A program made the translations under genes and the position numbers. A model generated the notes under the pieces. That model was not told the origin of the DNA. It was given only the letters and a program-made list of their open reading frames with translations, and searched no databases. Below are positions 40,101-53,000 of a DNA stretch of 64,000 nucleotides, piece by piece. Within the stretch, counting starts at the first letter, position 1. The number at the start of each line of letters is the position of its first letter. Source of the DNA: Apostichopus japonicus (lineage: Eukaryota > Echinodermata > Holothuroidea > Aspidochirotida > Stichopodidae); NCBI RefSeq assembly GCF_037975245.1, contig NC_092564.1, positions 2,257,984 through 2,321,983 of the forward strand, written 5' to 3'.

Positions 40101-40908
40101 GTTTGTACAGTCTGTTGAAGCTGTACTGGACCAGTAGCTGCTGAGGGTGGTGTTTCATTTCAAACATGGTGAAGATTAAAGAACATTCCTAAATTTAACC
40201 ACAACTTCCACTGTTTTTGGCCAAGTGTTTGGCCAGTTTTGTAAGATGACACAGTAGCAGTTACTTTTAGTAGAGTTCATTAAAATTTTGATGTGAATAT
40301 TGAAGCAGATATTCATGACAAAAAATGGGTTAAGTGAGCTGTTTTCAATGAAACCATGCTTATACTGATGATGTTTTGTCTAGGAAAAGTTTATTAGCTG
40401 CTATTGTAATCCCCACCATCTAGGAATTTGAAGCTGTTTCCATCTCGTATTAACCGTCTCTCACTTGGCTTTTCCTCATCTTTAATAACTGCAGAAAGGC
40501 GACTTGCATAACTCTGTACGGTATGCCATAGAACACAACTTGACCAGCTTCTTAGACCTGTTCATGGAAAACGGTTTGAGTATGAAAGATTATCTAACTG
40601 ATGCTGAATTGACAGTCCTCTACAACAAGGTGAGATAATATACTCTTTCTCGTTCAATAGGTGAGATTTGCTCAAAGATTGTTGTGATCTAAACTGATAT
40701 GAATATATTCTATTATCGTAAATTTTAGCTGATTTTAAAGCAGACGATTGCATTCCAGAACTAACCCAAGACCAAGTTTACTTATTAAATTTACTTTTTG
40801 CCTCCAAAATTGGCACAAATAGTTCAGCCAGTTTGTAAACCTTGTCATTTGATGACAATAAGTGATATACATATATGTACATATAAATGTATATATATAT
40901 ATAATTTC

Positions 40909-40954
<46 letters not shown>

Positions 40955-41020
40955 CATATATATATATATATAATTTCAATTATATATATATATATATAGA
41001 TATATATATATATATATAGC

Positions 41021-41051
<31 letters not shown>

Positions 41052-44000
41052 ATATAATTGAAATTGTAATGGGTTGGAAAATCCATCCTCTTCCGGGAAT
41101 CAAACCTGGGCCTCCCGCTTTATATGCCGACACCCTAACCAACTAGGCCATGGGCGCTGATTGTATGTCCAGAGCTTTGAAATCTGTAAGGAAGGTCGTC
41201 ATTCCACTGTAGGCATTTGCCACCTGTATGGCAAAAATCTATACATGACCACAGGTCTCAGCAGGTCTCTGGTCAGTATATTGTCATATGAAAGTGTTTG
41301 TGTGCCTGGACTGTTAAGTGCTAGTAAGTTGGTATCATACAGCTGTTGTAAATCTACTGCAATGGACTATATGTTGAGCTCATATATTGTGGTGACATGA
41401 GACATTTTGCTGCAAGCAGAGCGAGCTGCTTTAAATCAAAACCATGACATGAAGTTTGGTTATTAACTTAATTAATTTATAAATTTATTTTATAAAAATT
41501 TATTAGACCAAGAAGTAAACCAGTGGCCCTGAATTGATTTTCTATGATTGGGATAGAGAACTTTCTTTTGGGAACAAAGAGCCAGTGAGAACCAAAATCT
41601 AACTATAAACCTAGATTGAACAATGTGCAGGGTAGGCCCATTGAAGGCTCAAGCCTCTGGGCTGGCATACTGGATTGGTTTGAAATTTCTTGTTGGCCAG
41701 AATTGGTCTGCGGATTGCCTATTAAGAACCTCTGAGCTAGACTGTTGGTCAATGTTCATATTTTGCTGTAAAGGAGAAAAAGATCTGCCAAGATATTTGC
41801 ACATACATGTATTAAACTAAATTGTTTTTGTTTCGCAGGTTAAATCTACTACCCTTCTGTATGAGCTTCTCTTCAAGCAGAGCAAAATCGTAAGTAGCAC
41901 GTTGTTATCAACACCACATATTAGTAGTCTTTGAAGTGAAAGTTAATAGTCTGCTTATAGTTAACCCAGTTTTTATGGGTTTACGACATGTGTGCACAGT
42001 TACTGAAGAATAAAATGTTCTTCACTCGAAACGTATTGAAGGTGACTGGATCGTACTCCCAGTAGCGTCAGGTCGTGGCTACAAGATATTGATCTTGGTA
42101 TGGAGGCTGATTAAATGGTAGTCTTATAAGCAGTATATAAATTACAGATTTCCAACTTTCAGATAAACGATAAAAGGTTCCAGCTGTTTGTTGCTGATTT
42201 GTTCTCTTGTATATCATTTATTTATTTATTTCCAGTATAAATATAAATATTTATAAACACTTTACTTTTGTTAAATCAATCTTAAGTCATGAAAAAGTAA
42301 AACATAAGTTGAATCTCAGGTAGAACTTGAAATACTTGCAATTGAAAACACTGATTATGAGAACCGTCAGATTTGAGTGGTTATCTAGCTCTGACCATTC
42401 TGGGCGATGATGACCACTCGCTCTGTAAAGTCGGGGGGATAGTGCTATTACGGGATGTTTATGCAAACTGATGATAAGAAGAAATAAACACACGCCCAAA
42501 GAGTATTACTGTTCATTGGCAAATTGATCCAAAGAGATAAACGCAAGTGAAAATGAGAAATTTCCAAAAAAGCTCCGCCTATTTTGTGTCTTTCTTCAAG
42601 ATTGAACGTCTGTTGTAATTTTCTTACACCTCTCAAGCGAACTAAGTGATGTATGTGGGAATAGCCATTTGGCAAACACTGAATATTCAAATTATTTAAC
42701 ACTGAATATTCAAATTATTAAATGTAGTATCCACTGCAGAAAACAGTAAATATTCTAATTATCTGCTAATTAATTGTTTGGAAGCGTTTCATTTTTATTG
42801 TTTGTGTTTGCTTGCAGCGTTTCAAATTTCTAAATCCACCCTGCCGTCATTAATCTGTCAACAAGGAGATGCCCATCTAACACCAAGTTCTCAGTTACCA
42901 ATCAATAAATCTATACCTTCTTTGTCTGTAGCCTCCAGGTGAAGCCACTCTGTGGAACGTTGGTAATATCATACAGGCGTTGACGATGGACACCTACAAC
43001 CCTCTTTACTTATCGCAAGCGGATCGCTTCCGAATGACACAACAGCAGCATATGAGTGCTTCACAAGGGTCGCTTAGGGATTCTAATGCCCAGAGACCTG
43101 TCATATTTGAACAGGTTGATCCCAGTAAGTATTTCGGCCGTCTCTAAAAAATTGCCTGTTTGTGTGCACAGGTCCTATGTAGGAGACTTGTTGATTGGCT
43201 ATGGAAAATAAAAGTTGCAGTTTCCGTCTATTGAAGCAATATTAACTATGACAGAGGTTCTGTTCAAACTTTGACTTGAATTAAACTCCTTTTTTTCTTG
43301 TGGTCATAAAATTGCATAAATAAAAGTATCTAGCAAAGGAATAGTCCTTTGATATATTTTAGAAACTTTGATGCTCAAGCTAAGATAGTTTGCCTTTTTA
43401 AGCTACAAAGGAACAGTGAGTAAACAGCATTGAAGATGGAAAGGGAGTGGAGCTGTGATAACTTCACAACTTCAGGGAAATCTTTATTCATCTTTTCATT
43501 CAACAGCTAAGGCTCAATACAACCCAATACGGGAGCTGTTTTTGTATGCGATCCTGTTGAATCGTAGAGAGATGGCACGTCTGCTTTGGGAGAAGATAGA
43601 TGAGGCCATAGCAGCTGCTCTGACTGCCAGTAAGATCTTGAAAGCGATGGCATCAAAGGAAGATGATATGGACCAGAAAGAGAGCATGCTTCAACATGCA
43701 GAGTAAGCAAATTATCATCAGAGCCTCATAACTATAGAGATATCATATATATATATATATATGTATATAAATATATATATATATTTATATATTATCACGT
43801 AATAGTAAGTCATATTACTTATGATTATAGCTGCAGAGTTATCATGTATATTATCACGTTATAGAACTCGGTATGCAGAGTAAGTCGTATTACTTATTAT
43901 TATAGCTGCTGAGTTATATCAGATAATATAACTTGGTATACAAAGTAAGTTGTATTACTTGTTATTATAGCTGCAGAGTTATATCAGACAATATAACTCT

Positions 44001-47000
44001 GTATGCAGAGTAAGTTGTATTACTTGTTATTATAGCTGCAGAGTAATATCAGATAATATAACTTGGTATACAAAGTAAGTTGTATTACTTGTTATTATAG
44101 CTGCAGAGTAATATCAGATAATATAACTTGGTATACAAAGTAAGTTGTATTACTTGTTATTATAGCTGCAGAGTTATATCAGATAATATAACTCGGTATG
44201 CAGAGTAAGTCATATTACCTATGATTATAGCTGCAGAGTAATATCAGATAATATAACTCGGTATACAAAGTAAGGTGTATTACTTGTTATTATAGCTGCA
44301 GAGTTATATCAGATAATAGAACTCGGTATGCAGAGTAAGTCATATTACCTATGATTATAGCTGCTGAGTTATATCAGATAATATAACTCAGTATACAAAG
44401 TGAGTTGTATTTCTTGTTATTATAGCTGCTGAGTTATATCAGATAATATAACTCGGTATGCAGAGTAAGTTGTATTTCTTGTTATTATAGCTGCTGAGCT
44501 ATATCAGATAATATAACTCGGTATACAAAGTAAGTTGTATTTCTTGTTATTATAGCTGCTGAGTTATATCAGATAATATAACTCGGTATGCAGAGTAAGT
44601 TGTCTCATCCTGTAGTGGGATGCTTAGTCTAAAAAGTGAAGCAAGTAATTGTGTAAATTTGGCATCGTACTGCCGATCTCATCAGCCCTCTTCCCACTCA
44701 CCCCACCAACAAGAAACTTGAACATTTTCATAGTCATTTCACAATTGATCTCTTTCTTGCATATATACATAGAAGTGACTCTTCTTGTTTCCAATTCTCT
44801 TTATATTAATACAGACAATATGAAGAGTTGGCGATAGGTGTTCTGAACGAGTGCCATGATCAGGAGGAAGACCGTACCCTGATCATGATGATTCGCAATC
44901 TACCAAACTGGGGAAACACCACCTGTCTCACCATGGCGGTGCAGGCGGAGAACCGTAAATTCATCGCACAGTCCTCCGTTCAGAACCTTCTCACGCAGAT
45001 CTGGTTAGGGAAGATCTCAGACGAGAATAATTACTGGAAGGTTTGTTACTACTCTATTAAACCTCTTTCAGAAACATCTAGACATAATATGGAAAGCATT
45101 TACATTGGTCTTGCATTAGTAGGTCTTAAATGTACGATATAAACAATATATCCTAAGTTTATGGTTTCCATAGCTGATTATAAGTATCACTTTACTTTAC
45201 GTTTGGTTTATATTTTTACCAAACATACCAAATGAGTTTGCAACTGATCTAGTTAATCTCCTTGACTTGTCCCATCGTGAGGGTTACATTGAGCAAATAA
45301 TAAATAAATCCGATTTTGAGTTCTCATCATTTGACTGCTTAAAGCTTTCAACAGTTACTTGATTGTTTGGAATGTAGCTGTTAGTCTACTGATGGAAGGC
45401 AACAAGAACTTTCTGAACTCAAGACATTGCTTTATTTACTACTTAAAACTCATCAAGGATGCTTCAAATTGGATCAAGCTTTGTTAGTTTTAACCAAAAA
45501 CTATATATATAGATATTTTTTTGTGTGAAAGATAATATCTAAGAGTAAGCTGTTCTGCGCAGTTTCCTATATTATTCTATCGAATTCATGCAAATATTAA
45601 GTGACTGTATTGGACACTATTGCATTGTTAGCTTCAGTGCGTCTTTAGTGTCCCACTGAGGATATCTATCTGTAATCTTCTAAATGTGTTACAACATCGG
45701 GGACAACACAAAACTGAGTCATTGATAAGATATATTTTATTGTTCTTTTGGAATAGCTGTGGCTGTGCATGTTCTGTCCACCAGCAGTCAATCTTACGGT
45801 TTGGTTTAGGGAAGATGAAAGATCAAGACCAGAGAAAAGCCATCATCAAGTTACAGCTGTAAATGGCACAATAGATGTAAGTATACAGGAATCTCATCCT
45901 CTTTCTTTACTTACTCCTCCTCCTCCTCCTCCTCCTCCTCCTCCTCCTCCTCCTCCTCCTCCTCCTCCTCCTCCTCCTCCTCCTCCTCCTCCTCCTCCTC
46001 CTCCTCCTCCACCTCCTCCTCCCCTCCTCCCCTCCTCCTCTACCTCCTCCTCTACCTCCTCCTCCTCTACCTCCTCCTCTACCTCCTCCTCTACTTACTC
46101 CTCCTCTACTTACTCCTCCTCTACTTACTCCTCCTCTACTTACTCCTCCTCCTCTACTTACTCCTCCTCCTCCTCCCCCTCTCCTATATCTCCTCCCTCC
46201 CCTCCCCTTCCCTCTCCCCCTACCCCTCCCCTTCCACGTGGTCCATCCTTCTCCCTTTACTATTATAATCCCTCTCACTATCTGGTCTTTTCTGATAGGT
46301 TAGTCATCATTTAAAGAATTGTCTGACATAACATGTGTGCCATTATTAATTCTGATCAAGACTGCTGTAATTGAATTTCTTCATATTATTACCTCTGTAG
46401 TAATTATTTAAAAGAAAAAGGTAACTTGTTCCTTTCTCTCACCTAACTTGAATGTTGAAGTTAGTAATGTGAAGGAGACTATGTAAACTCACAAACATAT
46501 GCTTCTGTTTGATGGAAAGTACCAATCTGGAAAACTTCAAGGGAGAGAAAAATACTCCATCCTTTTCCCTTGGTAAAATCTGTTATAGATAACTAGAGAA
46601 TACGCATGAGACAACTGAGGCTATTACACCCTGTTGCTGCACACAACTTTTTCTTTCTATAAGAGTATAACAGAAACTGAGGAAATTACTGTACAGTACA
46701 TTTATTCAGAAACAAGATTCCTAAAGGAAACACACTAACAACAATAAAACCTGATTAACTTAACAATAGTCTGAAGCAGAGCTGTAACAAAAAGACACTT
46801 AACTGTTCCACAAACGGCATTCCTTCTTACTACATATAATAGAGCTAGGAACTTGAATGTATGTACAGTATTAGCAGAATGCAAGACTACACTAATCAAC
46901 AAAATCCAGCCATCTAACTGGCCTGTGTTCTAAGAGTTCAATATCATTAAAGACTTAGACTAGAATATAACATGCGTGCAGTTTGGGAATTCTAAGTGAC

Positions 47001-50000
47001 CACAACTGCTCTATTTGGATTGTGTGCTAAAAGACTCTTTATTAGCGAACTTACTGAAATGTAACATAATGGACTGACCCCTTTTTACTATAGACTGACC
47101 CATTTTGCTTTTTACACACATTCCAGTGAGGAACAACAAGCCTCACTAAATCTATTATTAAATCAGTGTCTCAGTGGACTTCAGTGTTTATGACCTCAGT
47201 GCTTGAAACTTAAGAGTTACATGTGACTTCATGCTCATATAAAATATGTACCATTGACTGCTATCATTGAAATGAACTCTTTGCATGTTACAGGGAGGGA
47301 ATCGTTACCAGCCTGAAGGGGAACAACATGCAGAGAACCTGGAAATGGTCAGCGTTGACAAAGTTGAAGCAGGCCTACAGGGAAACCAAGAGGAGGAGTA
47401 AGTACAATGGAACTGAACCATACTTATTAAATAAAAATATTAATTTCTAAACACAATATGATATATTGGGATTCACATACTTATGAATATGCAATAGTAG
47501 GTGAATATTTATAGCAGCAACTTTGTTGTTATGAAGTATGAGCATTATTATAAACAGAACTAATTAGAAAACGAAAAACATTTTATCATATTAAGAGTGC
47601 AAGGTTTTAACAATTTGATTGTCAATGTTTTATGTATACATATGACCACACAGGGCCAACTTGTTGGAAGTGAAGTTTACTATTTCTTGTATATTTTGTC
47701 ATTGAAATAATAGTGTCCTAAATTATTGTATCTAAGTATCTATGTTACTTGAAAGTCTAGACTAATATCTGCTGCAAGCCTTCAGATCCATAGATCAACT
47801 TAAAGATCCATCTCTAATTGAGTGTTTGCGTGGACTTTCTCATCAAGGAGAATACTAGGGCTGCATGCTATATGTTTTCATGTATGAAATATCCATTTGG
47901 TATGCTGATTGCTGATGGTTTATCTATATATAATCTTGCAGGGTAATACAACCTAGTAGTGACCACTATATGGACACTGCTGATGTTAACATCAGGGACA
48001 GTGGTCAAAGCCTCACTCTACCTTATCTATATATAATCTTGCAGGGTAATACAACCTAGTAGTGACCACTATATGGACACTGCTGATGTTAACATCAGGG
48101 ACAGTGGTCAAAGCCTCACTCTCCCTTATCTATATATAATCTTGCAGGGTAATACCACCTAGTAGTGACCACTATATGGACACTGCTGATGTTGACATCA
48201 GAGACAGTGGTCAAAGCCTCACTCTCCCTTATCTATATATAATCTTGCAGGGTAATACCACCTAGTAGTGACCACTATATGGACACTGCTGATGTTGACA
48301 TCAGAGACAGTGGTCAAAGGCTCACATGGCGGCAGAGGATTAAGCTCTTCTACAACGCACCTGTCATCAAATTCAGGTTTAATACGGTCAGTACACACAT
48401 TTGATACTTTTGCACTGATATTGAAATCAAAGAACATTTTCGTCTGTCCTTTAATCAGTCCTTATAAACAACATGTGTCCACTGTTTTTCTCTTTTGTTT
48501 TGACATCCTTTAATTGGTCAGTCCATATACTTTTCTGAACATCCATCAATGAAATTCAATGTGAACATCTGTTGCATCATGTGAAGTGCAATTGTAGTCA
48601 CTAAATTTTGGAAAAGTTGCAGATGAAACAAAGCCTGATTGATTGTTAATAATTCCACATATGAGATCGGCATTTTAAAGTTAAACTTGGGCAAAAAGAA
48701 GAAGAAAAGGAATAACATGTTATGGATAAGAAAACCATGGTTATGTGTTCCATTACCAGCTATACAAGATTTGTAATTTGAAAGGCATATTTATAACATG
48801 CAAGGCCTGCAATGCAGGTTGTATGTAACATACTCACAATTATCAGGAGTACTGAAAAGAGGCAGTTAGCTGTTATACTGTCCAATCAAACCACTAGCTG
48901 GGTCTTTCTGAGTGTAGTCTGCAATATAGACAATATTCAGCATATTTGTTGTAGGTACTGTTTATGTGGACATTTCATCAGTTAAGCTTGACAGAAACAG
49001 GTGGAATTTTATTTGAAAAAAAGTGTGAGAACATTTTACATCTCACTCCTGCCTAAATAAACATGACATATTTTGAACTTTAACAACCAACCATTTAAAC
49101 TTTATTTAGGCCTTAATCTGTTTTAGTATTATTTATTCCTCCAGTTGGCATATTTTGCCTTCCTGTGCCTGTATAGTTACATCATACTTACAGACTTCAA
49201 TCAAACAGTGAAGTGGCAGGAATGGTTACTGATTGCCTGGGTGGCAACCCTATACATGGAGGAGTTCAGACAGGTACAGTCACACTAGCTTGTTTTGTAA
49301 TATGTTTACTGCGTCACAACCCTTTACATGGAGGAGTTATAATAATAATGTAATATACCTTAAGCAGTGCTTGTTCTTCCCTGATTACCACTGAAAAGTG
49401 AAAACAGCTGCTTAAAATTACTTCCATTCAGTCCTCGATCTTAAGGAGAGAACTTGGGAACAATATGTGCCACTTTGTGGTAATAAACAAATGAGGCATT
49501 TCTAAACAGTCCCTTCTGTTGATCATCCCACTGCTAATACTACTGCTGCTGCTACTGCCACTTTGTCTGGCACTTGATTAGGTTATTCAGCAGATGTCAC
49601 TAAAAATGTTCTTTGAGTATGCCTTTAGTCAAATTGATTGATCCATCAGGATGTAACTATCAATCCAGAATTTGTTGTGAAACTTCATGTACCAAGTAAA
49701 AAGAGTTTGCTGCTCCCATGTAAGACACTGGTCTAATCAAAGGTAGACTCACAAAGTCTTTAATTTATTTACTTATTGTTATGGTTTATGAAGATGTTCA
49801 TAGTTAGCTTCAGAAATCATAGCATCAAGTTTAGTAATATTACGTAAGTTCAAATGACTGTCAACCGTTTTGCAAACATTCCGTTGTTGACCTCATACAC
49901 GGAGTAACTTTTAGCTACAGTCTCTGCAGGAAGCACCTACCTTGAAATTAAACTTTGCACAAATTGTCTGGAACAATGAGCAACGCAAGGATCTCCTATC

Positions 50001-53000
50001 AAGGCATGCAAGTTTGGCTTGAATGTTATTATTTACTTATTAATTGTAAGAGAAAATGGTCTCTGTTGAACTATATTTTAGACCATTTTTGACTCATACA
50101 TCTTTAGACATTCCTAAGACGTGAAAAAAAACGACCCCCGAATCTTTCGCAATGAATCCCTGTGTCGATATCCGCTATTGATAGTCTGGACTCTTATCTC
50201 TTTAGGTTGCCCATGGTGAAAGTAACAGCTGGAAGCACAGATTGTACCATTGGATATCAGATTTTTGGAACATGGTGGACGTGGCTACCCTACTTCTCTT
50301 TGGAATCGGCCTGGGACTACGTTTCTTCCCAGGTACCTTCCAGGCTGCCCGCATTGTGCTAGCCCTTGATCTCATGGTGTTCTATATGAGATTGCTACAG
50401 AGCTTTTCAGTCAGTAAAAACCTAGGACCGAAGCTCATCATGATTGCAAGAATGGTAAGTTTTGTTTTAAAGTTGAAAACATTCTGTAAGATTTGGTACG
50501 TTGGAGTGTATACCAAGGCGGAATGGTTGCTAGTCTCGTCATTTCCTCTGTGATAATCACTCATCTTGTGCATTTGTGTTTCTTATAATTTTTGGAGAAC
50601 ATCAACAGTTATTAAATTTGTCATAATTATAGTCAGAAATACCTTAGTGTGATGGTCAAAGTATTTGCAAGCTGCCATAAAGTTAATTTACAAGGTAGTG
50701 TTGGGAATGGTCCAAACATTTGATCTGGAGTACCTGTTTGCTAATTATGGTCAGTGCCACGGGTACCCGTTCGTTTATACGCATTTGACCCAACTAGGCT
50801 TATACTAATGGCATACATCAGTCTAATGTTTCTATGTATAGGCTATGTAGGCTGTCAGTTATGTACAGTATATAGGGGACTGTAGATAACTGTCCGTTTA
50901 ACCTGTCAGATGATTCATAAAGCAACCCTTTCATATTTATATTTAATACTTATATCCTAATATTGTTTTTTTTTTTTCGAAATCAACACATGTGAGATGT
51001 TTCCCCCAATGATTTGTTTTGTGATCTATGAAAGTTTTGTAACTTGCAACCGTACAATTCTACAGCCTTTCAAGCCTAACAGTGCAATGACCCATTGAAC
51101 GAATTACTGGTGAAAATGTGCTTTGAACGAATAAAGCATTTCTTAAGGGATTTGTTGGAGGATATTTGCACAGAATGACTATACTTAAGAATGGGACATA
51201 ATTAAAAGTGTATTTTGCAACCAAAGGTTTTTCAGTAAAGAATGTTACAGGGATTATAGGGCACTCCTTATCATACTTGTGCTAGGCCTATCCTACCTGT
51301 TCTTTGATTGCTGTGCACTAAGGCTAGCACTTCAGGAGGTCCCAGTTATTTATAGAGTAGTTGAAAAGACCATAGAAACTACATCCGTCGACCTTTATTG
51401 TTAAATGAATGGTGATGTCCATTAAGTAATTATTGACCAATCACATGGTGCTTATCCTTCAAGTATAGAAAAGGTTCTGTTCAACTTTTGTGGGATTGTT
51501 CCATCAAATTCCACACGTGGGTTGTCTACTTTGTATGAGATTCTGTGTTGCCAAGAGTACAAAGGTCAAGTTTTCTTGGATTGAAAGCATGCATGCAATG
51601 CAGAGAGATTGCTTAGGCTATACATTACAGTGCACACCAGGTCAAGGAACCCTGTTGATCATAACTTTTTTGGACTTGAAAATTAACAAATTTTCAACAA
51701 CTTATCCACTTTAGCACATGAAAAGAGAAGTGAATAACACCAAATCATGAAATTTTGGAAGAATAAACATGAATTTTTCCTCCCTTTGATTATTTCAAGT
51801 AAATTGAAAATGTAAAACTCTGTAGTGCTTTTTGCGAATTTCTGGACTGGTAAGTAATGGCTTGGACCAGGTAATAATATTTTTCGGTTTATCCCCTATG
51901 TTATTGGGTACATGTGCTCATGCAATTATTACCAGGCATTTCAATTCTCCTTTTCTAGTACCAGAAGCTCATCACTTGATGTATTGTCTTCTCTACGTGC
52001 AATGAATTAGCTCATTGTGTACTCTGGAAGCTTTAAAACATGCCACATTATAATACCTTGATTTCATATCAGAGTCCAATGTCAGAGAATGTTTGACATG
52101 AGACACACTACCTGGTGATAATGTTTTTGTGTTCTTCCTTGCATTTCAGATGGTAGATTTACTCTTCTTTGTCTGTATCCTGGCTGTCTTTCTCATCGGA
52201 TACGGGGTCGCATCTCAGGCAATCTTGTTTCCCAATGAAACCGATCCCAGAAAGCTCTTCACAGGGATATTTTACCATGCTTACTTTCAGATGTACGGTG
52301 AACTGTTCTTAGAAAACATCGAAGGTGAGTTAAGATGGGCTGACCGGACTTTACCAGACCCTAATCAACTTGACCGGGGTGAACCATAGCCTTATGACTG
52401 AACTCAGCACACCGAATGACTGACAAGCACACACTGCGACTGTTTTCTGTCATGGACTGGTTCTCGTTTAGTTCCCAATCCCATGCAAATGTATTTCCCT
52501 GTGAGTGGTTACACAAAGTGGCAACATAATGATAATGGACTCTATGGCTGGAGAATGTGTTCATGTGTTATTATTGTCCATTGTCTTGTAAGGAAGTGTC
52601 TGAATATAGTGAGGTAAATGGTCTTCTGCACTTTAAATTTAAAAAAAAAAAAAAAAATCCAAGAATTACTTTTCATTTGGGTATTTGTTGGTTTCAATAG
52701 TATGCGAAAGTACAAAATAATTAAACTAAAGAGATAAAGTTTGCCATGAGCTATTTCAGATAGTCTTGAAGCAAATATGCAAGATCTGACTATAGGACTA
52801 TAGATGTACCTCCAGTGTGACTATAGAAATATGGCCAGTGTGAATATAGAAATTACCTCCAGCGTGAATATAGAAATTACCTCCAGCGTGAATATAGAAA
52901 TACTTCCAGCGTGAATATAGAAATACCTCCATCGTGAATATAGAAATATGGCCAGCTTGTTAGCTATTAATATTTTCATTCAGGGATTGACACAGGATAT

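Noticed and set aside
41091-41158. tRNA gene on the minus strand
   Set aside because: Boxes A and B are good but the acceptor stem does not pair; it is a SINE head.
43801-44605. CRISPR-like regular direct repeats
   Set aside because: Units are contiguous with no unique spacers, and the DNA is animal; a tandem minisatellite.
45769-46314. Polyproline protein of 181 codons
   Set aside because: It is exon 15 read through its donor into the CTC tract.
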